DNA of 64,000 nt from Chytridium lagenaria (GCA_025449115.1 JAHLKC010000080.1:1-64000), one strand, 5' to 3'; counted from the first letter of the stretch, positions 33,271 through 45,461 are shown. Translations and numbers: made by a program. The notes: generated by a model from the sequence alone, not told the origin.

Positions 33271-35208
33271 ATGGCATTGTCTCTGGAACACACCACCACC
33301 ACTACAACCACAACAACTACCATTCTTTATCCGTTCAACACTGTCAACATGGACACCATCACTCCTTCCCACACTTCCTTCATGAATACCCACCAGCCCA
33401 TCCCCGACGCCTTCGCTGCCACCAAGAAACCCAGCCCCGCGCATATCACCACCTCATTAATACCGGAATCCTTTGCTTCCCGTCGGAGAAGCCGCTCCGC
33501 ATCACCTCCTCTTCGCGGTCGTCCTCACGTCGTCATTCCCTCATCAGCATGGACTCCCAAAGCAAGAAGATCAAGCATGTCTCCCCCCTCCCCACCCTTC
33601 CAACGTCACCGGAATCCTCTACTCACCTCATCAACATCCTTGCTCACATCTCTCTTGCTCCATCGTAATCATGAACCCTCATCATCAGTGCAGCAGGAAG
33701 CCTCCTCTTTGGATGACGACGATCAGGACGGTGCGATATGGTTTGGTGGGAAAGCTGGCTCTTCAACTCTTGTCACTTCCCCTGTTGAAAGAGAAACCTC
33801 CATCGACACGCTGCAGGAACGAGGCCGAATCATGCAATCGTTCCGTGGCCGTCCTAAAAGCATCAACACGAGACTTTATCTAAAGATCTGGATTCCACCA
33901 GCATCATCACCCACTCCCACCCCATCAACGTCCCATGCACCTGCGGCGTTCAAGCCTCAAAACTCTCCTCATCCTCCCCACCACAACAAAGATCCGCCTC
34001 ATACTCCCCTTCCTCATCTAAATCCTCCATCTCACCGCCCCCTCTCCCTCCATCCGCCTCATCCCCATCCTCTCCAACCCTCACCCCTCCTCTTCCCGAT
34101 CCTCTGAAGACCCCAGCTCAGCCGTCCTCATCCGCTCCCTCTCCACCGCGAAGCTCTGTCAACATGGCCGGCCCATGTGTCAAGTCGTAGGCATCGTCAA
34201 CCTTACCCACCACCTCCCCTCCGACTGCACCGACTCGCTCACCGCCGCAGAGATCAAGCAACGTCGTCGATCATCAAAGTCACGCTCCACCTCGTCTTCA
34301 AGACGGCGCGCTTCATGGCATGCTGGAATGGATGAACGCGGACGAGATTCGACGGGATGTACCGCTGTCGCTACCATTATGACATCCACTGCTCATCTTT
34401 ACGCATCTGAGACGGAATGCTTTGATACCATTGTAGCTGCCCCGCTTTCATCTCTCATTGCGCAACCCCATACCCCATCCGCCTCTGTACGGTGCAGGTC
34501 ACCGCTTCGTTTTAGTTTCTCTGTTGACGAAAAAATGATGATGGGACAAGCACCCATAGCACCCTGGGATGATGATGACGACGATGAAGACGATGATGCC
34601 TTTACGTTATTCTCGGCATCCCCTTATACCTCCATCACCACCGATCTCGGCATAGACGAACCCCCACGCCATCACGAGGATCGTGATCGCACCCTCTCCC
34701 CACGCCTCTCCCCCCGTCTTTCAGGGTCCCGACGCAAATCCTCTGGCTCTGTACGTCGACGCAAAAGCAGCCGCACCGACCGCTCCCCATCCCGTGAACC
34801 GCGTGCACGTGTGAGAAGGGACTGCGATCGATTGATTGTAGAGGATGAAGTGACGGGGAAAGGTGTTGGGATGTTTTGTCGTAGCCCTGAAGGGATGGGG
34901 AGGGGAGGTCAAGGTCTCCTAGTCCTTTGATGTTACCTGATACGCCTTTTGTACCGATGCCGAAAGTGGAGAGGGTGGTGGTGGAGTCTCCGCGAACCTT
35001 GAGTTTTGATGAGTTGCCGGTTGTCCTTCAGGCTACACCACCGGAACGTGTTTTTGATCGGCGTGCGACGATGGTGGGGGATGGGTGTTTTGAGACGAGG
35101 GGTGTTCAGATTTCGATTACGATTACGGATACTGAGGCGATTGTGGAGATGCCTGTTGTGGAGACGCCTGTGGAGGAGGTGATGGCTGTTGGGGAGGTTG
35201 GGGGATGA
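33271..35208 (+). CDS. disordered Ser/Pro/Arg-rich protein
   Basis: The reading begins MALSLEHTTTTTTTTTT and continues through Ser/Pro/Arg-rich sequence (SRRRSRSASPPLRG, SRRKSSGSVRRRKSS), acidic runs (DDDDDDEDDD) and Val/Glu-rich ends. The frame moves by one base near 33885, 34110-34175 and 34905, so the full product (about 640 residues) is reconstructed from three frames. There is no signal peptide or membrane span. RS-like and acidic patches suggest a phosphorylated nuclear or cytoplasmic regulator. I recognise no domain. Codon use is C-rich at third positions, as in neighbouring genes, which supports real coding. Confidence 0.5.
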
Positions 35209-35738
35209 AGGGGTGGTGGGATATTTTTTCGGGAGGGTGGGGGTGGGGACTTAAAGGTTGAATATATGGCTTTATCCCAATGTTGTTGTTGTTTTGGATT
35301 TTTTTTAAAGTTGATTCTGTTTTAATGTTGGGGTTTTTGGGATGTATATAGGCCTTTTTTTGATTTGAATATATATACTTTTGTGCTTTTTAAGTGATGC
35401 TTCTTTTTAACGATCGATGGGGGAAAGTCTCCTCAGAGACAGGTGCAAAGGTAAGATTGAAATTTGGTTCAAGTCATATTTTTTATCTTTTTTTTTTTTA
35501 TTTTTTTTTATTTTTTTTAATTCTAGACAACATCCTTTGTTTTTCGAATACAATGTGTTCCAAACGTTTCCTGGTTTGCAGTCGAACCCTTTTACCAATG
35601 CCGAAACTTTTGATTCCCAAAGAAACCATAAAGTGGAAACCCGCGAGATGAAAGAAAAAAGATAAAAAATAAAAGCAAGCAACTTTAATCCCATAACAAA
35701 TCCACCCCCCAAAACAAATAAAACCAATACACAACCAT
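35209..35738. other. convergent intergenic region
   Basis: T-rich, between converging 3' ends. No supported gene. Confidence 0.5.
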
Positions 35739-36866
35739 CTAGAACTGATTCTTCATCTCCCTCAACCTCCCCATCACCTCCACCGCATCCTTCCCCCCCG
35801 TCACCTCCACCACCCTCCCCACATGCACTCTCATGAACGGATTCCACAACTTCTCCTCCCCAATCGTCGACGGCACCGTCACCGCATTCTCCGCCGTCCA
35901 CAAAAGCTTTTCCCGCGATGGCCTCATTGTCAGGTTCAATGTGCGCAGCAAAACGAAGGTTCGAGGACGTGTATTCGTGGCCGCAGTCTGGTTTTTTGGT
36001 TAGTGGAAGAGCGGTGGAGGGTACTTACAAACTTTGGTGGAGTCTGGGAGGGACCGAGGATGAGGTTTAGGGAGGTGTGCATTTGGAGTGGGGTGCCTTC
36101 GAAGAATCGACCGCATCTATGACCTTTTAGCGTTATTGTGGGGGATGGACCTCACCCTCCTACAAACAAGGTATCCCCTGTGAACACGGCTTTATCGTTG
36201 GTTTCGTCGGTAACGTAGTAAGACACTGAACCGCTTTTGGTGGTGTTAGAAAGGTTTAAATCGGGGGGGTTACGTGGTGTGGCAGATGGTGTATAAGGGT
36301 TTGATGGTGATGGTTCCTAGAGTAAAGGTGGTACCGTCGGTGACGGTGTGGGTGAGACCGTCGATACGGTCGTCACCGCCGTAGACGGGGATGGAACCGA
36401 GGAGACGGAGCATGTCGTTGTTGCCACCTGCGTGGTCGTGATGGTGGTGCGTCTGGGTTCATGGGATAAGTATGATGGATTCATCATTCCTAAATAAGAA
36501 ACCAAAAAGAAAGAAAGAAGGAAACAACTAAAAAAAAAAAGAAAGAAAACCAACTATAAAGAAAGAAACTCTTATAACTAAAGAGAAAAACCCCATCATT
36601 CCCAACCCATCCTCCCCATCCTCCATCGATCACCGCTCCTCAAATCCCCAAAACCCCCATCCAAACTCTTTCACCAACGCCATCCGCCAAAAGACAACAC
36701 TCACCGTTAAAATCGACGTCACCTTCCAACCCCTCTCCTCTGCAGCTTTCAACACCTTATCAGCCTCTGCAGGATCCACAGCCGCACATTCCCCCTTCAC
36801 AGCGTCCGTGACGAGGAGGTAAGCGTAGTTGTCGGCGTTGACGGGGACAGGGACAATGTGAACCAT
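35739..36866 (-). CDS. GLO2: glyoxalase II (hydroxyacylglutathione hydrolase)
   Basis: Hydrolyses S-D-lactoylglutathione to D-lactate and glutathione, the second step of methylglyoxal detoxification. Exons: 36866-36705, 36452-36274, 36233-36156, 36116-36029 and a last one ending at 35739. Metallo-beta-lactamase features are clear: THHHHDHAGGN (metal-binding HxHxDH) right after the first intron, GDTLFVGGCGRFFEGT, and the C-terminal TVPSTIGEEKLWNPFMRV. The expected CGHEYT metal-ligand block is present at about 36000 but out of frame. One base is missing at the last splice junction, and one extra base near 35927, where AIREKLLW would be expected, restores frame. The total fits the usual length of about 255 residues. 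Confidence 0.85.
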
Positions 36867-37289
36867 GGTGGAAGGGTGGATGAGAATGCTGTGGGGGGTT
36901 AGTTTGGTTGGGGTTGGATGATGGTGAGGAGGGAGGACTTACGATGAAATTGGGGACGAGGTGGATGAGGGGAAGAGTTTGGAGAAGAGTGGGACAGATC
37001 GAAGATGTCGGAACATTACAAATACGATTTCTTGTTGGGATTAATCATCATGCAGGTCAACCAACGTATCAAGTAAAGCTCAAACTTTTACGTTTATTGA
37101 TCGTTGATGGGGATATGCTAGGTCGAGGTCGGTGATGGGATGGAGGATGGAGCATTAGGGTGTACGGTTTGTGTATGTTATACGAGGGTAGGCTTACTAG
37201 AGTCTACTATACCCAATTATGGCAGGATAAGTAGTGCACAATGCGCTGAAAGGATGGCAAGCAACTATTATTTGGAATCCTTTTTTCTC
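36867..37289. other. intergenic
   Basis: Promoter side of the glyoxalase II gene. No gene seen. Confidence 0.45.
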
Positions 37290-37362
37290 AGACATCAACA
37301 AGAACGACCATGAACTAAAAGAGACAGGATATATTATATAAAAAAAAAAATCTACAAAGTCT

Positions 37363-38216
37363 TTAAAAACCAACACACCCTTTCCTCTCATGTCTCACAA
37401 CCCCATCCGTCTTGCAAACCTCCTCCCACACCCCACCCACACTCAAAAGGCTTGATCTCGAGATGCGTGGATTCATGACGATCACGATCTTGCTTGCGGT
37501 ACAGGATTTTAGGACAGCCTGGATGACGACAGGGAAAATCGCGTTTGCGACGGTGGATGCGACGGTGGGATTTAAGACGGTCCGGGAGGGGAAGGTGAGG
37601 GTGCAGAGGGGGTGGTGCAGGGGTAGAGACGGGGGGTGGGTGTGGTTGTGGGTGGGTGGTGTTGAGGGGGTGGGTGGAGTGGTGGCGGTTGGGGTGGGGA
37701 TGGTTGGGATGGAGGGGGAAGGTGGAGGGGATGGGGATGGGGATGAGAAGGAGGAGGATGGGGAGGTGGCGGTGGAGTAGGGTTGAATAGTCTCTCGGTA
37801 TTCTTGATGAGAGGGAACGTAGGGTGCTGATAACATGGGGACTTGCATTAATGTCGTTGACCCATCTGGTGCTTGCAAGATCATGGGGATGGTTTGCCAT
37901 GATGGGTCAAGGTTGAATTTGTGGAGAGGATCCCCCATTCTTTGAGTTGATGTTCGAGAGAGACTTGGGTGGGGTGGGACGTTTCCTGGGGATGGGAGTT
38001 GTGGAAGTGGGGAGTTGTGTTGGGAGGGATGAGAAGAGGGGGAGTGTTGGTGATGTTGTGGAGTAGATTGTTGGTGTGTAGGTAGTTGGAGTGCTCGGAT
38101 GAGTGGTAACAGTGGTGGTGGTGTTGTTGATGGTGAGATGTTAAAGATGAAGGACGGGTCATTAAAAAACCATCCAATTGAAAGTCCATGGGAGCCTGGT
38201 AGCCTGACGATGCCAT
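37363..38216 (-). CDS. C2H2 zinc-finger protein, duplicate 1
   Basis: Starts at 38216 with MASSGYQAPMDFQLD, followed by His/Pro/Ser-rich low complexity and a conserved middle (SLEHQLKEWG, TTLMQVPMLSAPYVPSHQEY). The C-terminus encodes zinc fingers matching the intact frame of the neighbouring copy (FPCRHPGCPKILYRKQDRDR). Several one-base breaks split it (about 37930, and in the finger region). A third finger of type FECG...CGRRFARR...RHERKGC is implied at the end. Likely a DNA-binding transcription factor, roughly 285 residues. Orientation matches copy 2, so the duplication is direct. Confidence 0.65.
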
Positions 38217-38282
38217 GTGTAACGAGTGTGGGTTTATGGAGGTGGGATTGGCGTCAATTGGTGTTTTGATCGAGGTAGGGGG

Positions 38283-38302
38283 GACGCCATGCCCTTATAT
38301 CC
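38283..38302 (-). promoter_or_regulatory. conserved promoter element of the duplicated C2H2 genes
   Basis: GACGCCATGCCCTTATATCC, 67 bases upstream of the start codon. The same 20 bases lie at 40323-40342 upstream of the second copy, although surrounding sequence has diverged. TTATAT/ATATAA may be the TATA element. Confidence 0.45.
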
Positions 38303-38760
38303 CCATCGACACCCTTCCCATCCTAGGTGTTCACAAGCCTCATTGCTTCCTGGACGTTTTCGCTTGAAGCATCATCACCTCCAACCTTAACGGCTTCTGC
38401 AAAGACGTCCCTTTCCATATCTGGCAGTTCAAAGAAGAATCCCAACCCTTTTCTCTGAGGCTATGGTCATATGATTCTACCCAATGAGAATGCAGTCACA
38501 GACAAACTCCGCTTTGAATAGTTACAGTTTACATGCACTTTGCATGCATGTGTTACATGAAAGTGGATTTAAACTTTTGACAATTCTTTGAGTTCTTTTC
38601 TTTTTTGAATACTTATTTCCGCCTCATGTACTCGCCATCCCATTCCCATCTCATCTTTTTTATTATTTTTGTTATTTATTTACACATGTAATTAGTTAAT
38701 ACAAATTACATAATGTATGTATGCGCTACATAAATGTTACTGCGCAGTTCAGCGAGTACT

Positions 38761-39190
38761 ATTATTAATAATATTGTACGGGTATTGTCTGTTAAAAGAC
38801 AAAGCCTGCGGGAGGCCTTTACTTTTGAAGACCGTCCCCAGTTGACGAAGCCTGCGGTGAAGGAGGATTGGGAAAGCAATGCCAGCCACCATACAGCACC
38901 CCGACTCACGGCCAAAAGCCATGGATCCCGCACAATTCACACGCTAATGGCATTTCCCATCTGGGGACGTCGCAACAACCGCGTGGTTCAAAAATGAGCT
39001 TAAGAGTCGCATCAACTTTTATTCCAGGATAGTGGGTTTTGCCGCCGCTCCAAACCCACTATTTGCATGACGGCTGGTCTGACGACGTATTGCAACGCTG
39101 GGATAGGTGGACTTTGGACGCGTTCCTATGCGTCTTTAAGAACCAAGCGTGAGTTTATCGTAGCCACGTATTTAATACCGACATTTTTCA
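38761..39190. other. spacer between the duplicated segments
   Basis: About 430 bases without a recognisable gene. Confidence 0.4.
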
Positions 39191-39260
39191 AGACATCAAC
39201 ATGAACGACCATGAAATAAAAGAGAGAGGATATATTATATAAAAGTAATCAACAAAATGT

Positions 39261-40256
39261 CTACAAAGACGTCTTTAAAACACCAACACACCCTTTCCTC
39301 TCATGTCTCACAACCCCATCCCGTCTGCAAACCTCCTCCCACACCCCAGCCCACATTCAAAAGGTTTGATCTCGAGATGCGTGGATTCATGACGATCACG
39401 ATCTTGCTTGCGGTACAGGATTTTAGGACAGCCTGGATGACGACAGGGAAAATCGCGTTTGCGACGGTGGATGCGACGGTGGGATTTGAGACGGTCCCGG
39501 GAGGGGAAGGTGAGAGTGCAGAGAGGGTGGGTGCAGGGGTAGAGACGGGGGGTGTGTGGGTGCGGTGGTGGAGGTGGTGGGGGGGTGTTGAGGGGGGTGG
39601 GTGGAGTGGTGGCGGTTGGGGTGGGGATGGTTGGGATGGAGGGGGAAGGTGGAGGAGATGGAGATGGGGATGAGAAGGAGGAGGATGGGGAGGTGGCGGA
39701 GGAGTAGGGTTGAAAAGGCTCTCGGTATTCTTGATGAGAGGGAACGTAGGGTGCTGATAACATGGGGACTTGCATTAATGTCGTTGAACCATCTCGTGCT
39801 TGTAGGATCATGGGGATGGTTTGCCATGATGGCGTCAAGGTTGAATTTGTGGAGAGGATCCCCCATTCTTTGAGTTGATGTTCGAGGGAGACTTCGGGTG
39901 GGGTGGGACGTTTCCTGGGGATGGGAGTTGTGGAAGTGGAGAGGTTGTTGGGAGAGATGAGAAGAGGGGGAGTGTGGGCGGTAATGTTGTGCCGGAGTAG
40001 GTTGATGGTGTGTAGGTAGTTGAAGGGTGCATGGATGGAGTTGATGTTGTGGAATAGTTGATGGTATGTATGTAATTGGAGTGTGCATGGATAAGGTTGA
40101 TGGTGTGTAGGTAGTCGAAGCGTGCATGGATGGAGTGTTGGTGGCGATGGTGTTGTTGATGGGGAGATCATTCATGTTGTTAAAGATTAAGGATGGATCA
40201 TTGAAAAGATCATCCAACTGAAAGTCCATGGGAGCCTGGTAGCCTGACGATGCCAT
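39261..40256 (-). CDS. C2H2 zinc-finger protein, duplicate 2
   Basis: Starts at 40256 (MASSGYQAPMDFQLD). A His/Pro/Thr-rich repeated region and the conserved SLEHQLKEWGIL and VPMLSAPYVPSHQEY segments follow. The fingers are better preserved than in duplicate 1: YPCTHPLCTLTFPSRDRLKS then HRRIH, FPCRHPGCPKILYRKQDRDR then HESTH, and FECGLGCGRRFAD, where a frame break gives an early stop at about 39308. Without the break it would read on through RHERKGCVGV to about 39261. A nuclear DNA-binding regulator is inferred from the fingers. It is closely related to the gene at 48268-49276. Confidence 0.7.
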
Positions 40257-40322
40257 GTGTAATGATTGTGTTTTTATTGATGTGTGTGTGTTTTGATCAA
40301 GGTAAGAGAGGGGATGAGCAGT

Positions 40323-40342
40323 GACGCCATGCCCTTATATCC
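40323..40342 (-). promoter_or_regulatory. conserved promoter element, copy 2
   Basis: Identical 20-base block to 38283-38302, 67 bases upstream of the start codon. Confidence 0.45.
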
Positions 40343-40940
40343 CTCCTCGACTCTATTAGGTCACCAACCAACTACCACATCCCTTTCCTCCCAGGTGTTT
40401 GTTCCCAAGCCGCATTCCTTCCGGTTCGACTCTTGAAGCATCACCTCCAACTTTTGACAGGCTTTGCAGCGACCTCGCTTTCCATATCTGGCAGTTCAAA
40501 GAAAACCGTTAAAGTGACAATTCCAGCGATTGTCTTTTTACCCAACCCAGTTACATTTGAGGCTATGGGTTCAACAACTGGTGCATGGTCATGGTCATGG
40601 TGGTAAATAGTAAATGTCATTTATATTCTGGTGGTACATGTCTTTGAATAATATATAATATACAGGATTCTATCCAATGAGAATGCAGTCATGGACAAAC
40701 TCCGCTAATATTAGGTAGATAGGAGTTTATTTAATTTAATTTAATTTAATTTATTAATTCAATTATTGCAGCCTCATCATATCCTCGCCATCCCCATATC
40801 CATCTCATCTTTTTCAATTATAAGTTAATATTAATTAATAAAATAAATGAAATAAATAAATGAAATAAATAAATAAATAAATAAATAATAAAAGTATGCG
40901 CCTGTTATTCATCAACCATATCAACTGCGCACTGAGCTGC

Positions 40941-41495
40941 ACTGCTGCTGCTGTGAGTGCGAGTGTATCCAATCCAATTAAATATTTAACATGAACAAAG
41001 TAAAGTCCAACAACAACACTGGACATTTATGGAAGGTGCATATATAAATAAATAAATATTTATTTTATTTTATTCATTGCCAAGTCACTGCTACGGACTC
41101 CTTCCTTCCTAATAAAGAAACAACAGCCTTTTATTATTATTTATTAGTATGTTGACCGATTGTCACAGCAGTCCGGGTCAAAAATTAATTGAAAATTTTT
41201 CCCAATTAGTGGGCAGTCACAGAGCTGTCCATTAATTGCTGCTCCGTTTAACACTTGTTAAACGGGCAGTCCGTAGGACAGCCGCTCCAAATAACTTGTT
41301 AAACGGAGCGACTGTCACAGCAGTCTTTCTCGCCAAATATTAACAGGAATTCATTAATTGATTAATTATTTATTTTTATTATTTATTTAATTATATTAAA
41401 TATTCATTAATTATTAATAAAATAAATAAATAAATAAATTAAATAAAATATATTCGCCAAAAGAATTGTCATTTTGCATTGAAGATGTTCACTTC
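40941..41495. other. AT-rich flank with nested palindromes
   Basis: AAAT-type runs surround a GC-richer core (41150-41335). The core has repeated CAGTCACAG/TGTCACAGCAGTC motifs and the inverted repeat GCTCCGTTTAAC (41241-41252) / GTTAAACGGAGC (41298-41309). No coding sequence. Confidence 0.6.
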
Positions 41496-44400
41496 ATGGA
41501 ATTACCTCCAAGAGGAGTCTCCGACGAGACGTTCGGCATGGCTGTGGAAACTCCTGCGGGGACCCCATCAACGCGACGCCCAACAAAGAGAGCAAGAAAA
41601 ACTCTTCCAGAGCGACGGAGCACAACCAGCTCCATGCCTATCGCACCAGGGAGCAGACCGCCAACTGCAAGACCTTTTCAGGCAGCCATCCGAACATGTG
41701 GAGCCCCCATTTTGACCACCACACTTGCTACCTCCGATGCCTTTGAAGAATTGTCAGCATGGTACGGGACACCACTGGTAGTACTTCAAACCTTCCCCGC
41801 AAGGTTTAAATCTTCCTCGCAAGCCTCCAGCACAGTGGTTGTCAGGAATGCCATCCCCGCAACCACCGCACCATCACGGGCCATTTCCAACAGCAGCAAC
41901 CGTCAAATTCAACTCTATTAGAGCACCTCTCATCGGTAAGTTCAGCCCTCAACTTCCAATTTTCCCTTGAAAGTACTTACCGCTATTATGTAACTTAACA
42001 AAATAAGGTACCAAGGGATGCATCAAGCCTCGCGTCTTTTCCTTTGCCATCACCGATTCAAAACAAGAGGCGCTCACGAGGATCAACAGCTAAGCATACC
42101 AGGCTGCAAGACGACGTTGTGAGCGCCCCTTTGGAGGATGACCTACCGGAAAGTGCTTTCGGCCAATCAGCCAGGGATCAAATGCGCCAACTTTACGAAT
42201 CCAGCCGAAAAAATGGCCTGCAGTCATCACTTTCCACGATGATAATGGACGCTGCACAGGAGTCCGGCCTCATAACACGAAAAATGCGTATGGCCAAAGC
42301 AGAAGGAATGGGCTGAGTGGTGCGACAGAGAATATGGTAGTCAAGCTGGGCGCTACCATGTGACGCCGGACAAAATGATACTTTTCTCTGGAGCGAAGTT
42401 TGCAATAGGGTGAAGAAAACGAAAAAGAGGTCGAACGAAGGGGACACGATTGGGGAAGATGAGTCATTCGAACTTCAAAATGCGGATGGAACTGGAGGTA
42501 GAAATGAAACGCGTAACCCAACGCTTGAAAAAGCGTCTACATCTGGTGAGCGAATAGGGACGTCAACGTATATGCAGTATCTTGCTGCCCTTTCTGATTT
42601 GTGGCGACTGCAGGTTTGTGTATATTTAATTCTGATATGATTTATATTTAACTTGAGGTTTTAGACGTGCACTCTTCGAGATCCAGGCCCGAATCCGCGT
42701 TCCCACGTTTCGGTTAAGACCCTTACCAAACTCTATGCTACCGAGTGTAAGTCGAGGGACTATGCAGAAAATGTCGACCGTGGAATTGGTAGCTACAACG
42801 ACGGGTTCGCAACCCTTGATGACTTACGAAAACTTGTGGACAGCGCTTGGAGCTCCAATAGTAGTAAGTTTATCTTTATTTCTTTTAACCCAAAAAGATG
42901 CTAACTCCACTTTTTCAAGGTGTTTCAAACAGAGACATCGCCATGTTCTTAATGTCATATTTTTTTTTGTTCCGCGGGAATAATGTCCGGACCATGGATA
43001 TAGCGGACCTCCACACAGTGGATGTTATCTTCAGTGGAGTGGATGGTAAGTGCAATTCAACTTTAACCATTTCTTTATCCTTTTTTTTTTCATTATTATT
43101 TAGTAGTTTATTTGTATTGAATTCAGAATATATTGGTGGCGCGACTGAGCTTCAAGGCTCGCGCGCTGCATATTGCAAGAAGCGATTATTTCGTGGATTG
43201 GCCATCTTTTCAGACTGACATATTCCTTTTATCTTACCAACTTGTAGTTCGGTGTCTTGTCTCGAGGACGACATACAGCAAAACGAACCAAGAGGGGCGA
43301 AAGGAACTTATGGGAGCATGCCGTCACGTCGATGAAAGGGTCTGCAGTGTTGGTGCACTTGCCTTTCACTTTTTCCACCGCTTCCACCGCTTACATGAGA
43401 CGTTTTTGGATTTCCTGGCATCGGACAACTGGTTCCAGGTTAAACTATTTCCGAAGAACGAACATAATCCGGAACTAGAAGTATCGTATGACGCGCATTT
43501 GAAGGCGGTATCGAAGTTATTTGAGAAAATTGGGGTTACGTCTCGGGCAAAGACGCATTTGGCCCGTGGAGGAGGTGCAAGGTTTGCGGAATTGAGCGGA
43601 GTGCAACGCGATGCTATCCGCGCTGCTGGGCATTGGAACCAGACGGTGGTGGACACGTGTTACTTAACCTATCTGCCTTTGGAGTTTATTCGAAAAGTGA
43701 GCGGTCATGGGGGTGTGTATTTTTTGCCGCGGGGGAATATCAAACCAAGCGAAGAATTATCTCGCAAGGTTTTCCCAGAGCTGGAAGGATGGGTTGATAG
43801 ATTGGAAAAGGACGACCCTTGTATTCAACGCACTATTGCACTTAACAATGTTGTACAGGTATGTTGATAAACACATTATTTATTTTATTTGACCTTACTT
43901 TATAGGCTTTAAAATGGTTCCGGGAGGTGATATTGCAAGACTCTGTACCCATGAAGAAGCATTATCCAGAACATGCGCTTTGGGATGATCCGCTTTTTCA
44001 TGACCCCGAATACGAAGCCTTTGCAAAGTTAGTCGAAGTTGAGATTATCAGCAATCCCGCTCCACCAAGCACATTGAGTCAGGTTGCCCCAGCAATCGAA
44101 AACGGACTCACTGGTGTTATCCAAACAGTTGCGACGCAGGGGAACAAGCAGACAAACGAATTAAACGAGTTCCGGACGGAAGTAAGGGAACATCTTGGTC
44201 GACTGGAGTCTAAGGTGGACGGTTTTTCATCGCAACTCGCCAACAGCCAACGCCAAGATATGACTCCGAACCTCGCTACTGTGGGTCATGTTGTGTCAGC
44301 CGTCTTTTCTGGAGTGGCTCGAATCCACAACGAATCTGTTGCAAGAATTGCAAGTGCCAATGCGTCATTCTCCGATGTGCTACAGGAGTTTACACCAGAA

Positions 44401-44932
44401 AACGTTATTAGCGCCTTCTCGCAAGGTAAGAATTAATTTTTATACCTCGTTTGTGCGCACCACACCTTCGCTATTTAGATTAATGAATACTCTATCAGCA
44501 CCCTCGCCAAGTCAAGCTCCCATTAGCCCCTTACAAATTGCAACAGCAGCAAATCACGGCGATTTACAACCGAATGATCCCTCCGACAATATCCCCGTTT
44601 ACTTCATGAACAGGAAAATAACGTCGGTTGTTGAATGCTGGAAGGAGTACAAATTATGGCTTAAACGGCAAACCAGCCATTAAGGGTTTGGAGGAAAGAT
44701 ATGGCTCTAGTTGGAGGAAAAGCGACAAAGAACGAAGCACTTTGCGAGAAGAAAGAAGATCTTTGAATTTATTTTGTCTGCAGCATCAAGACTTGGTCAA
44801 AACCCTGATGATGTGGCCAAGAGGCTTGAGGAGTATCGAGCGAAGGAGAAGCTACAATTGACAGGCTTATCAGAGAAGCTGCAAACCCCAATGTGTTTTG
44901 AATCGGTGTTTTCTTTGCAACAAGCTGAATAA
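41496..44932 (+). CDS. Crypton-type tyrosine recombinase / Ndc10-GCR1_C protein
   Basis: Approximate exons: 41496-41934, 42009-42613, 42665-42863, 42920-43045, 43127-43858, 43906-44425 and 44499-44932. A Ndc10-like N-terminal DNA-binding segment reads KQKEWAEWCDREYG...YHVTPDKMILF, then FFLFRGNNVRTMDIADL. The catalytic region has KTNQEGRKELMGACRH, GALAFHFFHRFH, THLARGGGARFAELSGVQRD, AAGHW and the candidate nucleophile Tyr in DTCYLTYLP, then FLPRGNIKPSEEL. A basic/helical linker leads to a C-terminal GCR1_C domain (SVVECWKEY, KPAIKGLEERYGSSWRKSD). R, HxxR, H/W and Y of tyrosine recombinases are all visible. One-base breaks occur in exon 1, at about 42310, 43130 and in the last exon. It may be a transposon gene or a domesticated copy. 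Confidence 0.8.
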
Positions 44933-45403
44933 AAATGCAATAAGCGGAATTAAAAATTGCTATATAAAATTGATTTATTGTCCTTCACCATGATCAATGA
45001 GAACATTTAATATAAAAACGAGATTCCTCTAAATAAGTACTTCCTTTTTTTAACCCTTTGCTCCACGTTTCCAGAAATGAGGTCCGACCAGTGTCCATCT
45101 AGTTACCCGTTTTTTTTGGAACAGCGCGTCAATGAATTCCGAGAGATCCAGCTTCACGTTTTTTCTAGAGGCAAGTTATAGAGGCGAGCTGAAGTGAGGA
45201 TTAATTCAATAAGCGTGAACATGGTTGTGGTGAAAAAGGGGGGTGACCGGAATATAACTTTGATGTTATTATATGGAGATGGAGAGGAAGCGGGGGGGTT
45301 TCACCTCGTAGAGAATAATTCCCATATGTCGGTCAATTATTCGATAATCCGAAATCGCACATTTGGGGTTCGCCATCGTCTCCTAGCAAGACATTCTGAT
45401 ATA

Positions 45404-45461
45404 ATTAAATAATGAATACAAAGACCTGCGGGATTAAATAATGAATACAAAGACCTGCGGG
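45404..45461 (+). repeat. 29-base perfect tandem duplication
   Basis: Units 45404-45432 and 45433-45461 are identical. Confidence 0.9.

Larger units (their letters stand above)
37290..38760. repeat. segmental duplication, copy 1
   Basis: About 1.5 kb matching 39191-40940. Shared features include the 3' flank (GACATCAACA...GAACGACCATGAA), the whole C2H2 gene, the promoter and upstream blocks such as TTTCCATATCTGGCAGTTC and CAATGAGAATGCAGTCA. Homology fades near 38760. Confidence 0.85.
39191..40940. repeat. segmental duplication, copy 2
   Basis: Direct-orientation partner of 37290-38760. Longer because of an expanded repeat in the gene's N-terminal half (SMHAPITYIPST/LHTYHQ-like units) and insertions upstream. 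Confidence 0.85.

Noticed and set aside
45194..45412. 72-codon plus-strand frame after the recombinase gene
   Set aside because: No domain, signal or neighbour logic; lies in repeat-rich flank.
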